The notes: a model not told the origin generated them from the sequence alone. Shown: positions 16,125 through 25,800, counted from the stretch's first letter. The stretch: 64,000 bases of DNA from Nocardia nova NBRC 15556 (GCF_001613005.1 NZ_BDBN01000058.1:1-64000); one strand, 5' to 3'. A program made the numbers and translations.

Positions 16125-18132
16125 GCAGGTCGATCGCCTGCTGCGAATCGAGGCCCGAGAGCACCCGGCGCAGCTTGTGGATGACCGCCATCTCGTCGGG
16201 CGACATCAGCAGCTCGTCGTGGCGGGTGCTGGACGGGTTGATGTCGACGGCCGGGAACACGCGGCGCTCGGCGATCTTGCGATCGAGCTTGAGCTCGGCG
16301 TTACCGGTGCCCTTGAACTCCTCGAAGATCACCGTGTCACCGGTGGAACCGGTCTCCACCATGGCGGTGGCGATGATGGTCAGCGAGCCGCCGTTCTCGA
16401 TGTTGCGAGCCGCGCCGAGGAACCGCTTGGGCGGGTACAGCGCGGTCGAGTCCACACCACCGGACAGGATGCGACCGGAGGCCGGCGAGGAGTTGTTGTA
16501 CGCACGACCCAGCCGGGTGATCGAGTCGAGCAGCACGACGACGTCCTGCCCCATCTCGACCAGGCGCTTGGCCCGCTCGATGGCGAGTTCGGCGACCGAG
16601 GTGTGGTCGCTCGGCGGACGGTCGAACGTGGAGGCGATCACCTCGCCGCGCACCGAGCGCTGCATATCGGTGACCTCTTCGGGACGCTCGTCCACCAGCA
16701 CCACCATCAGGTAGCACTCGGGGTTGTTGGTGGCGATCGCGTTCGCGATGTCCTGCAGGATCGTGGTCTTACCCGCCTTGGGCGGCGACACGATCAGCGC
16801 ACGCTGACCCTTACCGATCGGCATGATCAGGTCGATCACGCGGGTCGTCAGCTTGTTCGGCGTGGTCTCGAGCCGCAGCCGCTGGTTGGGGTACAGCGGG
16901 GTGAGCTTGTTGAATTCCGGCCGACGGCGGGCGGATTCGACATCCGAGCCGTTGACCGTGTCCAGCCGCACCAGCGGATCGAACTTCTGCCGCTGGTTGC
17001 CCTGTTCGCCCTCGCGCGGAGCACGCACCGCACCGGTGATCGCGTCGCCGCGGCGCAGGCCGTTCTTACGCACCAGGTTCATCGACACGTAGACGTCGTT
17101 CGGGCCGGCCAGGTAGCCGGAGGTGCGGACGAACGCGTAGTTGTCCAGCACGTCGAGGATGCCGGCGACCGGCTGCAGGACGTCGTCCTCGCGGATCTCG
17201 ACCTCGCGGCCCTCGCCACCCTCGCGGTCACGCCCGCCACGACGGCGCTCCCGGAACCGGCGGCCGCGGCGCCCGCGCCCACCTTCCTCGTCGTCGCCAC
17301 CACGGTCTCCGCCACGGTCGCCACCGCGGGCGGCACCGTTCTGGCCGGCCTGGTTCTGACCGCCGGACTGGTTGCGGTCGCGGCGACGATCGCCCGACTC
17401 CTGATCCGCCTTGGCGTCGCCGCCCTCGGCCTTCGGTTCGGTCTTGGTTTCGGCGCGAACCTCACCACCGCGGTTGTCGCCACGGTTGTCGCCGCCCTCG
17501 CCACGCTGGTCGCGGCCACGACGCTGGCGGCCGCGGCCACGCTGGCCGCCGTCACGGCCGGACTCGTCACCCGAATCGGCCGGGCGCGCAGCCGATTCCG
17601 CGGTTTCCGCCTTGGCGGACGCGTTCTCGGCGCCCACACCGTCGAGAGTCTGCTGCTGACCGCGCGCGGCACCGTTGCGGGTGCCCTTCGGCGCATCGTT
17701 CTTGGCGCGGCCCTTGCCGGTGGACTCGGCGGCGTTCTCGGAGGTCTGGGGGGAGTCCGTCTTCGCCGCCGCGCCGGATTCGGTCGCAGCGCCGGCATTC
17801 GACGCGGACTTCGCGACGGGCTCGACGCCCGAGTCCGCTTCGGCGGATTTCGCATCACCCCGGCCACCACGCGCGGACTTGCCGGCGCCGGCGGAAGCCT
17901 GATTTTCCTTGATGGCGGCGATGAGATCGCCCTTACGCATTCCGGATGTGCCTCGGATACCGAGCTCTCCGGCAAGCGCACGCAACTGCGGCAACAACAT
18001 TCCAGTCAGCCCCGATCGTGCGACGTCGGTGTGTTCGCTCATCTTCGAAATCTGTCCGGAGTCACTTTCGCGGCCGTCCGAGGGATTTGCAGTGTCCACC
18101 CCGGGTGTCGCGAGCAGGTCCGTATCTGTCAC
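16039..18132 (-). CDS. rho: Transcription termination factor Rho
   Basis: Hexameric ATP-driven RNA translocase that terminates transcription. It has 697 aa from GTG 18132, which follows AAAGGA by 5 nt; a frame open to 18252 has no such support. Order: Rho N-terminal helical domain (about 40-80), a 220-residue low-complexity insert rich in Gly, Arg, Asp, Asn and Gln with many RGG-like repeats (about 83-305), the cold-shock-like RNA-binding domain, then the ATPase with Walker A SPPKAGKTT (about 445-453) and VVLVDERPEEVTDM. Micrococcus and Mycobacterium Rho have comparable inserts that help them act on structured GC-rich RNA. Confidence 0.97.
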   Translation of the reverse strand: MTDTDLLATPGVDTANPSDGRESDSGQISKMSEHTDVARSGLTGMLLPQLRALAGELGIRGTSGMRKGDLIAAIKENQASAGAGKSARGGRGDAKSAEADSGVEPVAKSASNAGAATESGAAAKTDSPQTSENAAESTGKGRAKNDAPKGTRNGAARGQQQTLDGVGAENASAKAETAESAARPADSGDESGRDGGQRGRGRQRRGRDQRGEGGDNRGDNRGGEVRAETKTEPKAEGGDAKADQESGDRRRDRNQSGGQNQAGQNGAARGGDRGGDRGGDDEEGGRGRRGRRFRERRRGGRDREGGEGREVEIREDDVLQPVAGILDVLDNYAFVRTSGYLAGPNDVYVSMNLVRKNGLRRGDAITGAVRAPREGEQGNQRQKFDPLVRLDTVNGSDVESARRRPEFNKLTPLYPNQRLRLETTPNKLTTRVIDLIMPIGKGQRALIVSPPKAGKTTILQDIANAIATNNPECYLMVVLVDERPEEVTDMQRSVRGEVIASTFDRPPSDHTSVAELAIERAKRLVEMGQDVVVLLDSITRLGRAYNNSSPASGRILSGGVDSTALYPPKRFLGAARNIENGGSLTIIATAMVETGSTGDTVIFEEFKGTGNAELKLDRKIAERRVFPAVDINPSSTRHDELLMSPDEMAVIHKLRRVLSGLDSQQAIDLLIDRLKKSKSNVEFLMTVSKTAPGALDE

Positions 18133-18432
18133 GGAGATCCTTTCCTTCCCTCGATTGCCGTGTGCATATTCGAGGGTTCGTCCCGAAGCCCGATCACTGT
18201 GCCGAGCTCGGATGCCGTATCGCCTGCCCCGCCGGACCGATGGAATCACCACCTGGTCACGGCCACCGGTTCATTGAGTGGGAGTGATCATTCCAGTCGC
18301 TGTCCCCGACGTCGAGGTCGAAGTCCCGAGTGATTCGAGCCCCCGAGCCACCGAGCTTGAGCAAGGAGCCTGCTGGAGCGATTGCCCTGATGAAGCACCG
18401 GCGTCTGACGCGCACGATGTACGGACGTGCTC

Positions 18433-18461
18433 AGGATAGCTCTGTATGACCACGTCAGCAA
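18433..18461 (-). promoter_or_regulatory. Promoter of rho, with a leader of about 295 nt
   Basis: On the minus strand TTGCTG (18461-18456), 17 nt, TATCCT (18438-18433), starting 13 nt after the thrB stop. Initiation near 18426 would give about 295 nt of untranslated leader before the rho GTG at 18132. Bases 18133-18474 hold no other gene I can support; a 7-codon reading frame just upstream of 18252 is too short to judge. Confidence 0.6.
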
Positions 18462-18474
18462 GGCAGCCACGCCA

Positions 18475-19434
18475 TCAATCCACGCGTACACCCGCGGAAA
18501 TGTCGGGTTCGACGACGCGCAGACCGTCGTCCTCGGCGAGTTTGCGCAGGTCGTCCGGAAATTCTCCGGTGCCCAGCGCCAGGATGGTCGGACCGGCGCC
18601 CGACACCATCGCGGCGAGTCCGGCGGTGCGCAGCCGGGTGATCCAGGCGGTGGTCAGCGGCAGCGCGGCGGCGCGATAACCCTGGTGCAGACGGTCCTGG
18701 GTCGCGGGCAGGAGCAGGTCGGGACGCTCGGTCAGGGCGACCACCGACAGTGCGGCGCGGCTGACGTTGAACGCGGCGTCGCCGTGCGGGACCATCTCCG
18801 GCAGCAGGCCGCGGGTGTGCGCGGTCGAGGACCGCTCCTGCGGGATCAGCACCGTCGCACGCAGTCGCGGGTGCGGATCCAGCCGCACCGCACGGTAGAC
18901 GCGCTGGTAGCGCTCGACCGAGCTGCTCGCGTCGAGTTCGCCGGCCCGGTCGGATTCGGTCCACGACACCACGATGCCGCCGAGCACGCTGGCGGCCGCG
19001 TTGTCGGGATGTCCCTCGAATTCCGAAGCCAGCTGCACCAATTCGGCATCCGAACCCGTGAGCGCCGGGTCGAATTTCGCGGCCAGTCCGCGCGCGGCGG
19101 CGAGTCCGCCGACCGCCGCCGAGGCCGAGGATCCCAGCCCGCGCGAATGCGGAATGACGTTGCGGCACACCACGTCCAGCCCGTCGGCCCACACGCCCGC
19201 GGCTTCCAGACCGCGTTCGATCGCGCGCACCACCAGATGTGAAGGGCCCCAAGGAACGTCGTCGGCGCCCTCACCCTCCACTCGGATGGTAAGCCCGGAA
19301 TCGGTGGTACGTACCACGATTTCGTCGTACAGCCCCAAAGCGATACCGAGCGAATCGAATCCGGGGCCGAGATTGGCGCTGGAGGCGGGCACCCGGGCCG
19401 TGACGGTGATTCCGGGGGGCAGGGTTCGCGTCAC
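18475..19434 (-). CDS. thrB: Homoserine kinase
   Basis: GHMP-family kinase that phosphorylates homoserine with ATP, the step before threonine synthase. It has 319 aa from GTG 19434, which aligns with the start of M. tuberculosis ThrB; the frame is open to a TTG at 19530 (31 extra residues without family match). The P-loop IPHSRGLGSSASAAVGGLAAAR and the C-terminal GHMP motif VSGAGPTILAL are intact. It is last in the order lysA-hom-thrC-thrB. Confidence 0.95.
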   Translation of the reverse strand: MTRTLPPGITVTARVPASSANLGPGFDSLGIALGLYDEIVVRTTDSGLTIRVEGEGADDVPWGPSHLVVRAIERGLEAAGVWADGLDVVCRNVIPHSRGLGSSASAAVGGLAAARGLAAKFDPALTGSDAELVQLASEFEGHPDNAAASVLGGIVVSWTESDRAGELDASSSVERYQRVYRAVRLDPHPRLRATVLIPQERSSTAHTRGLLPEMVPHGDAAFNVSRAALSVVALTERPDLLLPATQDRLHQGYRAAALPLTTAWITRLRTAGLAAMVSGAGPTILALGTGEFPDDLRKLAEDDGLRVVEPDISAGVRVD

Positions 19435-19531
19435 CGCGGCACCGTGCTGTCGCTCGGCGCCGTCCGACGAAGGCGCTGCGGGGTCGACTCGCCGCGCCCG
19501 CTCACTGAGCTGACCTTCGCGCGCACTCAAC

Positions 19532-20629
19532 TCAGGCCAACTCGAGCTCGCGAGCCACCGCTACCGGATCGACCGCGATCGCCTCGACCGCGGGCATACC
19601 CAGCAGCGCGGTGTCGGGATCCTTGAGACCGTTGCCGGTGACGGTGCACACGACGGTGAGCCCGGAATCGAGCCAGCCCTCCTTGCGCGCGGCCAGCAGA
19701 CCGGCCACGCTCGCGGCCGAGGCGGGTTCCACGAAGACGCCCTCGGTGCTCGCGACCAGGCGGTACGCGGCGAGGATCTCCTCGTCGGTGGCGGCCCGGA
19801 AGGCGCCGCCGGACTGCTCCTTGGCGGCCACCGCGCTGTTCCAGGACGCGGGCGCGCCGATCCGGATCGCGGTCGCGATGGTTTCGGGGTCCTTCACCGG
19901 CGCGCCGTTGACCAGCGGCGCGGCCCCGGCGGCCTGCACACCGAGCATGCGCGGACGGCTCGCGGTGAGGCCGTCGGCGTGATATTCGCTGTAGCCCTTC
20001 CAGTACGCGGTGATGTTGCCCGCGTTGCCGACCGGCAGGGCGTGCACATCGGGGGCCTTGCCCAGCGCGTCGCAGATCTCGAAGGCCGCGGTCTTCTGCC
20101 CCTCGATGCGGGCCGGGTTGACCGAGTTCACGAGACCGACCTCGGGAAAGTCCGAGGTGACCTTGCGGGCCAGCTCGAGGCAGTCGTCGAAATTGCCCTC
20201 GACCTGAATGATCTTGGCGCCGAGCATGACCGCCTGCGCGAGCTTGCCCATCGCGATCTTGCCCTGCGGGATCAGCACCGCGCAGTGCATGCCGGCCCGG
20301 GTGGCGTAGGCCGCCGCCGACGCGGAGGTGTTACCCGTGGAGGCGCACAGCACCGCCTTCTGGCCGCGGGCCTTCGCATCGGTCATCGCCATGGTCATGC
20401 CGCGGTCCTTGAAGGAACCGGTCGGGTTGAGGCCCTCGACCTTGAGATACACCTCACAGCCCGTGAGCTCGGACAGGTGATGCGCGGGCACCAGCGGCGT
20501 GCCGCCCTCGTAGAGGGTGACCGGCTCCCAATCGGCGCCGACCGCCAGGCGTTCCCGATAGGCGGCGATCAGCCCCGGCCACGGAGTGTGCACGGCCCCG
20601 GCCGACGGCGGCGCTCCTGTCTGACTCAT
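19532..20629 (-). CDS. thrC: Threonine synthase
   Basis: PLP enzyme converting O-phosphohomoserine to threonine. It has 365 aa. The PLP lysine is in NPTGSFKDRGMTMA (near residue 70), and the phosphate-binding glycine loop VGNAGNITAYWKGY is further on. It is of the short bacterial class I type typical of actinobacteria. Its ATG overlaps the hom stop by 4 nt, so translation of the two is coupled. Confidence 0.97.
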   Translation of the reverse strand: MSQTGAPPSAGAVHTPWPGLIAAYRERLAVGADWEPVTLYEGGTPLVPAHHLSELTGCEVYLKVEGLNPTGSFKDRGMTMAMTDAKARGQKAVLCASTGNTSASAAAYATRAGMHCAVLIPQGKIAMGKLAQAVMLGAKIIQVEGNFDDCLELARKVTSDFPEVGLVNSVNPARIEGQKTAAFEICDALGKAPDVHALPVGNAGNITAYWKGYSEYHADGLTASRPRMLGVQAAGAAPLVNGAPVKDPETIATAIRIGAPASWNSAVAAKEQSGGAFRAATDEEILAAYRLVASTEGVFVEPASAASVAGLLAARKEGWLDSGLTVVCTVTGNGLKDPDTALLGMPAVEAIAVDPVAVARELELA

Positions 20630-22026
20630 TCCTCGGTGCCTTCCAATCTCAAGACGCTGGTCACGGACGTGACGGATTCCAGCTCGGCAAGTGCTGCCAC
20701 CGTATCGGCCAGCGCCGACTCCGGTGCGTGGTGGGTGACCACGACCAGTCGGGCGCCCTCGTCGTGTCCCTCCTGGCGGACCGTCGAGATGCTGACACCG
20801 TGCTCGGCGAATTTGCCGGACACCGCCTGCAGAACCCCGGTGCGGTCGGCAACCTGCAGGTTCACGTGATAGCGGGTCGGGATGTCGCCGATCGGCGCGA
20901 TCGGCAGCTCAGCATAAACCGATTCACCCGGTGCGCGGCCACCGTAGAACTTGTTGCGGGCCGCCATCACCAGATCGCCCATGACGGCCGAGGCGGTCGG
21001 CGCGCCGCCCGCGCCCTGGCCGTAGAACATCAGCCGGCCGGCGTTCTCGGCCTCGACCACCACCGCGTTGAAGGCGCCGTTCACCGACGACAGCGGATGC
21101 CGCCGCGGGATCAGCGCCGGGTAGACGCGCACCGACACCCGGTCCTTACCGGCGGGCGTGCTGCCCGCTTCCCCCGGCGCGGCCACCGCCGAACCGTCCA
21201 TCGACAGCCGCTCGCCGCCGGGCATCCGCTCGCAGATGGCCAGCAGCTTCACGGTGCAGCCGACCGCCGCCGCGGTCTCCAGATCCTCGGCGGTGATCTT
21301 CGAAATGCCCTCGCGGTAGACATCGGCCGCGGTGACGCGGGTGTGGAAGGCCAGCGAGGCCAGGATCGCGGCCTTGGCGGCGGCGTCGTACCCCTCGACA
21401 TCGGCGGTGGGATCGGCTTCGGCATAACCGAGCCGGGTCGCCTCGGCGAGCGTATCGGTGTAGTCGGCGCCGGTCTCGTCCATCGCCGAGAGAATGAAAT
21501 TCGTTGTGCCGTTGACGATTCCGACCACCCGGTTCACCCGGTCGCCGGACATCGACTGGATCAGCGGGCGCACCACCGGGATGGCGCCGGCGACCGCGGC
21601 CTCGAAGTACAGGTCGGCGCGGCTGCCCTCGGCCGCCGCGGCCAGCTCACCGGTGTAGTCGGCCAGCAGCGCCTTGTTCGCGGTCACCACCGATTTGCCG
21701 CCGTTGAGCGCGGACAGGATCAGCTTGCGAGCCGGATCGATACCGCCCATCACCTCGACCACCAGGTCGACGTCGTCGCGGGCGACCAGCGCTTCGGCGT
21801 CGGTGGTCAGCAGCTCGGCCGGAATGCCGCGGTCGACGTCGAGGCGCCGCACCGCGACGCCCCGCAGCACCACCGGGGCGCCGACCCGCGAGCGCAGGTC
21901 GTCGGCGTGCTCGCGCAGGATGCGCACCACCTCGGTGCCGACATTGCCCATGCCGAGCACCGCGACCCCGATGGGATGTTCGATTCCGAACGCACCGCCT
22001 CGGGCCTGGTTCGTCGCCTCGGTCAT
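20626..22026 (-). CDS. hom: Homoserine dehydrogenase
   Basis: NAD(P)-dependent reduction of aspartate semialdehyde to homoserine, the branch point to threonine and methionine. It has 466 aa from ATG 22026. The Rossmann motif VAVLGMGNVGTEVVR is near the N-terminus, the catalytic lysine is in VVTANKALLA, and a C-terminal ACT domain (RYHVNLQVADRTGVLQAVSG, about residue 385 onward) should give threonine feedback control. It overlaps lysA and thrC by 4 nt each. Confidence 0.96.
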   Translation of the reverse strand: MTEATNQARGGAFGIEHPIGVAVLGMGNVGTEVVRILREHADDLRSRVGAPVVLRGVAVRRLDVDRGIPAELLTTDAEALVARDDVDLVVEVMGGIDPARKLILSALNGGKSVVTANKALLADYTGELAAAAEGSRADLYFEAAVAGAIPVVRPLIQSMSGDRVNRVVGIVNGTTNFILSAMDETGADYTDTLAEATRLGYAEADPTADVEGYDAAAKAAILASLAFHTRVTAADVYREGISKITAEDLETAAAVGCTVKLLAICERMPGGERLSMDGSAVAAPGEAGSTPAGKDRVSVRVYPALIPRRHPLSSVNGAFNAVVVEAENAGRLMFYGQGAGGAPTASAVMGDLVMAARNKFYGGRAPGESVYAELPIAPIGDIPTRYHVNLQVADRTGVLQAVSGKFAEHGVSISTVRQEGHDEGARLVVVTHHAPESALADTVAALAELESVTSVTSVLRLEGTEE

Positions 22027-23453
22027 GAGTGCACCTCCGTCGCTTCCAGGCTCATCAGATCCGCCACCGTCTCGCGGCGCAGCAGCAGCCGCGCCTGCCC
22101 GTCGCGGACCGCGACCACGGCCGGGCGGGTGAGCATGTTGTAGCGGCTGGCCATCGAATAGCAGTACGCTCCCGTGGCCGCGACCGCAACCAGGTCTCCC
22201 GGTCCGACGTCGGCGGGCATCCACGTGTCCCGGATGACGATATCGCCACTCTCACAATGCTTTCCGACCACACGCGCCACCACGGGGGCGGACTCGCTGG
22301 AGCGCGAGACCAGCCGGCAGTCGTAGTCGGCCTGATACAGCGCGGGGCGAATGTTGTCGCTCATCCCGCCGTCGACGCTGACGTAGCGGCGCTGCGCGCC
22401 CGCGTCGAGCGAGACGTCCTTTGTGGTACCGACCTCGTAGAGGGTGACGGTGCCGGGGCCGGCGATCGCGCGGCCGGGCTCCACCGCGATGGTCGGGGTG
22501 GGCAGGCCGATCTGCGCCGCCTCCACCTCGACGATGTCGCGCACCTTCGCGGCGAAGTCGTCCAGCGGCGGCGGATCGTCGCTCGGCAGATACGAAATGC
22601 CCAGGCCGCCACCGAGATCCAGGATCGCGATCTGTTCGGTGCGCTCGACGCCGAACTTCTCGATCGCATCGCGCAGCAGTCGCAACATGCGCCGCGCCGA
22701 GATCTCGAAGCCGTCGATGTCGAAGATCTGCGATCCGATGTGGCTGTGCAGGCCGACCAGGCGCAGATTGTCCGCCTCGAAGACCCGGGCCAACGCCTCC
22801 ATCGCATCGCCGCCGGCGATCGAGAAGCCGAACTTCTGATCCTCGTGCGCGGTCGAAATGTATTCGTGCGTATGCGCTTCCACGCCGACGGTGACGCGGA
22901 CCAACACGTCCTGCACCACGCCCGCGCGGGCGGCGACCGACTCCAGGCGCTCGATTTCGATCAGCGAGTCGACCACGACGTGCCCGACGCCCGCCGCGAC
23001 GGCCTGCTCCAGCTCGGCGACCGATTTGTTGTTGCCGTGCAAGGCGATTCGCTCGGCGGGGAAGCCGCCGTGCAGCGCCACGGCCAGTTCACCGCCGGAA
23101 CACACGTCCAGGTGCAGACCCTCGTCACGCACCCAGCGCGCGATCTCGCCGCACAGAAATGCCTTGGACGCGTAGTGGACTCGCGCGCCGGGCCCGAAGG
23201 CGCGGACCATATCGCGGCAGCGGGAACGGAAGTCGTCCTCGTCGACCACGAACAGCGGCGTGCCGAATTCGGCGGCGAGCTGCGTGACGGGCATACCGGC
23301 CAGGCGCACCACGCCGTCGGCGTCGCGAGAGGCGTTGCGGGGCCAGACCTTTTCGGGCAGGTCGATCATCGCGCGGGGGTCGGCGGGCCGCTCCGGCAGG
23401 TTGGGGGCGTGGGGGATCTCGGCGTGCCGAGGTCCCGCCGGATGCGCACTCAC
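22023..23453 (-). CDS. lysA: Diaminopimelate decarboxylase
   Basis: PLP enzyme of fold type III that decarboxylates meso-diaminopimelate to lysine. It has 476 aa from GTG 23453, which follows AAGGA by about 7 nt; upstream codons to 23702 belong to the antisense of argS. The PLP lysine is in VHYASKAFLC, the substrate motifs are GGGLGISY, EPGRAIAG and the CESGD segment shared with the opposite subunit. It is 40 nt after argS and overlaps hom by 4 nt. Confidence 0.96.
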   Translation of the reverse strand: MSAHPAGPRHAEIPHAPNLPERPADPRAMIDLPEKVWPRNASRDADGVVRLAGMPVTQLAAEFGTPLFVVDEDDFRSRCRDMVRAFGPGARVHYASKAFLCGEIARWVRDEGLHLDVCSGGELAVALHGGFPAERIALHGNNKSVAELEQAVAAGVGHVVVDSLIEIERLESVAARAGVVQDVLVRVTVGVEAHTHEYISTAHEDQKFGFSIAGGDAMEALARVFEADNLRLVGLHSHIGSQIFDIDGFEISARRMLRLLRDAIEKFGVERTEQIAILDLGGGLGISYLPSDDPPPLDDFAAKVRDIVEVEAAQIGLPTPTIAVEPGRAIAGPGTVTLYEVGTTKDVSLDAGAQRRYVSVDGGMSDNIRPALYQADYDCRLVSRSSESAPVVARVVGKHCESGDIVIRDTWMPADVGPGDLVAVAATGAYCYSMASRYNMLTRPAVVAVRDGQARLLLRRETVADLMSLEATEVHS

Positions 23454-23493
23454 AATAATTCCTTCCTCACACGATGACCTGACCGACGGCGGT

Positions 23494-25152
23494 TCACATG
23501 CGCTCCGGGGCGGATACGCCCAGCAGCGCCAGACCGTTGGACAGCACCTGACGGGTGGCGTCGACCAGTTGCAGGCGGGCGGCGTTGACCGGCAGGACCG
23601 GGTCGTCGTTCTGCGGCAGGATCCGCAGCGTCTTGTTGGTCTGGAAGCGGTGGTAGGCGCCGGCCAGTTCCTCCAGATAACGGGCCACGCGGTGCGGTTC
23701 ACGCAGGCTCGCCGCGCTCGCCACCACGGCCGGGAACTCGCCGAGGGTGCGGATCAGCTCACCCTCCTCGTCGGCGGACAGCAGACCGAGATCCGGTGTG
23801 ACACCGGCGAATCCGAAGTCCGTGGCGTTGCGGGCGACCGCACAGGTGCGGGCGTGCGCGTACTGCACGTAGTAGACCGGATTCTCACTGCTCTGCTTGG
23901 TCCACAGATCCAGGTCGATATCGATACTCGAGTTCACCGAACTGCGCACCAGCACGTAGCGGGCGGCGTCGACGCCGATCGCCTCGACCAGATCGTCGAG
24001 TGTGACGACCGTGCCGGCGCGCTTGCTCATCCGCACCGCCACACCGTCGCGCAACAGATTCACCATCTGGCCGATCAGCACCTCGACGGTGTCCGGATCG
24101 TCGCCGAACGCGGCCGCCGCCGCCTTCAACCGGCCGATGTAGCCGTGATGGTCGGCGCCGAGCATGTAGATGCAGAGATCGAACCCGCGCGAGCGCTTGT
24201 TCTGGAAGTAGGCGATGTCGCCGCCGATATAGGCGGATTTGCCGTCGCTCTTGATGACGACGCGGTCCTTGTCGTCACCGTATTCGGTGCTGGCGATCCA
24301 CCAGGCGCCGTCCTTCTCGTACAGGTTGCCCGAGGCCTTGAGCTGGTCGAGCGCCTTCTCGACGGCACCGGAGGCGAACAGCGAGCTCTCGTTGAAGTAC
24401 ACGTCGAAATCGGTGCCGAAATCGTGCAGCGTCTGCTTGATGTGGGCGAACATCAGCTCGACACCCTCGCGGCGGAACAGTTCGTGCCGCTCGTCCTCCG
24501 GCAGCGTCACCGCATCCGGATGCGCGGCGGTGATCTGGCCGGCGATATCGGAGATGTAGGCACCGGCGTAGCCGTTCTCCGGGGTGGGCGCGCCGGTGGC
24601 GGCGGCGACCAGCGATTCGGCGAAGCGGTCGATCTGCGCGCCGTGGTCGTTGAAGTAGTACTCGCGGGTCACGTCGGCGCCCTGAGCGGCCAGGATGCGG
24701 CCCAGCGCGTCGCCGACCGAGGCCCAGCGGGTGCCGCCCAGATGGACCGGGCCGGTCGGATTGGCGGAGACGAACTCCAGGTTGATCTTGGTGCCGGCGA
24801 GCGTCTGCGCGGTGCCGTAGGCGGCGCCCGCGGCGCGGATCTGCTCCACGATGGCGCCCTGGGCGGCCGCGGCGAGACGGATGTTGAGGAAGCCCGGACC
24901 GGCCACATCGGCCGATTCGATGCCGTCGGTGGCGGCCAGCGCGTCGGCCAGCAGACCGGCCAGTTCGCGCGGATTCATTCCGGCCTTCTTGCCCACCTGC
25001 ATGGCCACATTCGTGGCATAGTCTCCGTGTTCCGGATTACGGGGACGCTCCACCTTGACCTCGTCGGGCAGGACCGCAGGGTCGGATCCACGTTCGACGA
25101 GCACCTTCGCCGCGGTCGCACGAAGGAGTTCTGCAAGGTCAGCTGGAGTCAC
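23494..25152 (-). CDS. argS: Arginyl-tRNA synthetase
   Basis: Class I synthetase charging tRNA-Arg. It has 552 aa: an N-terminal Add1 domain that binds the tRNA D-loop, the HIGH-type motif in NPTGPVHLGGTRWASVGD, the KMSKS counterpart RMSKRAGTVVTLDDL, and a C-terminal DALR anticodon domain (YHRFQTNKTLRIL). The start is the GTG at 25152, with no ribosome binding site but a TAGGAT box 8 nt upstream. A tRNA-Arg(CCG), one of its substrates, is encoded only 570 nt away on the other strand. Confidence 0.97.
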   Translation of the reverse strand: MTPADLAELLRATAAKVLVERGSDPAVLPDEVKVERPRNPEHGDYATNVAMQVGKKAGMNPRELAGLLADALAATDGIESADVAGPGFLNIRLAAAAQGAIVEQIRAAGAAYGTAQTLAGTKINLEFVSANPTGPVHLGGTRWASVGDALGRILAAQGADVTREYYFNDHGAQIDRFAESLVAAATGAPTPENGYAGAYISDIAGQITAAHPDAVTLPEDERHELFRREGVELMFAHIKQTLHDFGTDFDVYFNESSLFASGAVEKALDQLKASGNLYEKDGAWWIASTEYGDDKDRVVIKSDGKSAYIGGDIAYFQNKRSRGFDLCIYMLGADHHGYIGRLKAAAAAFGDDPDTVEVLIGQMVNLLRDGVAVRMSKRAGTVVTLDDLVEAIGVDAARYVLVRSSVNSSIDIDLDLWTKQSSENPVYYVQYAHARTCAVARNATDFGFAGVTPDLGLLSADEEGELIRTLGEFPAVVASAASLREPHRVARYLEELAGAYHRFQTNKTLRILPQNDDPVLPVNAARLQLVDATRQVLSNGLALLGVSAPERM

Positions 25153-25160
25153 GAGTCTCT

Positions 25161-25166
25161 ATCCTA
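25161..25166 (-). promoter_or_regulatory. -10 box for a near-leaderless argS transcript
   Basis: On the minus strand TAGGAT lies 8 nt before the GTG start of argS. There is no recognisable -35 box and no Shine-Dalgarno between them, so the mRNA probably starts at or within one or two nucleotides of the GTG. Confidence 0.45.
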
Positions 25167-25287
25167 TGGTCCGAGCGGGTGTGCGCCGCCAGCGGGCACC
25201 TGCTCGGCGCACCCGGCATCCGGCACCGGCGGCCCCGGCCCGCCGCGCCCGTACCCCTCCGACATACCCGAAGAGAGCGCTACGCCG

Positions 25288-25596
25288 ATGCCGAACACCA
25301 GCGCGAAATCAGCCAAGGCGATTCGTGCCGCCGCGAAATCCGCCCCCGGCGGGGCGTACAACGGTAATTCCAACCCGCCGAAGCACCGGCGTGTTCCCTG
25401 GGCGCTGGTCGGCGCGGTCGTGGTGATCGCCGCCTTGGTCGTCGCCCTGGTCGTCTATTTCGTCCCCAAATCGCGCCACCACGCCGACAAGGAGAAGGCC
25501 GTCCCGCCCACCGGTCAGATGGACGAACTCCCCGCCGGCATCCCCGGCATCCCTGCCATTCCCGGCATGCCGGGTGCGCCGATGCCGACGCGTTGA
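25288..25596 (+). CDS. Small single-pass membrane protein, function unknown
   Basis: 102 aa. A basic N-terminus (KSAKAIRAAAKSAPGG, ending KHRR) precedes one membrane helix (about residues 38-58, WALVGAVVVIAALVVALVVYFV). A short exterior part ends in a repetitive Gly-Ile-Pro/Gly-Met-Pro tail (AGIPGIPAIPGMPGAPMP). It is divergent from argS, and GAAGAGAG lies about 10 nt before the ATG. Codon use is good. No family recognised. With positive charges inside, the Pro-rich tail would be outside. Confidence 0.65.
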   Translation: MPNTSAKSAKAIRAAAKSAPGGAYNGNSNPPKHRRVPWALVGAVVVIAALVVALVVYFVPKSRHHADKEKAVPPTGQMDELPAGIPGIPAIPGMPGAPMPTR

Positions 25597-25716
25597 TGCC
25601 GCGCCGCCGCGCAATCCCTGCTCGGACCTGTCTTTTGGCGCACGCCGTGTGATGCGATACGCTTTCCCCGCCCGATCGGACGACGTATCCACTGGTGTCG
25701 ACCGGGTCCAATCCCC

Positions 25717-25789
25717 GCCCTCGTAGCTCAGGGGATAGAGCGTCTGCCTCCGGAGCAGAAGGCCGCAGGTTCGAATCCTGCCGAGGGCA
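25717..25789 (+). tRNA. tRNA-Arg (anticodon CCG)
   Basis: 73 nt cloverleaf: acceptor GCCCTCG / CGAGGGC, D-arm GCTC...GAGC, anticodon arm TCTGC-CTCCGGA-GCAGA with anticodon CCG (reads CGG), and T-arm GCAGG-TTCGAAT-CCTGC. The discriminator base is A; CCA is not encoded. A strong terminator follows 11 nt later. Confidence 0.97.
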
Positions 25790-25800
25790 CAGAAAACAGA

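Noticed and set aside
15883..18333. 816-codon plus-strand frame across rho
   Set aside because: It is antisense to rho, and its apparent hydrophobic repeats are the reverse reading of the Gly/Arg-rich insert. Only its first codons (15883-15950) were considered, as a possible frameshifted end of the small membrane ORF.
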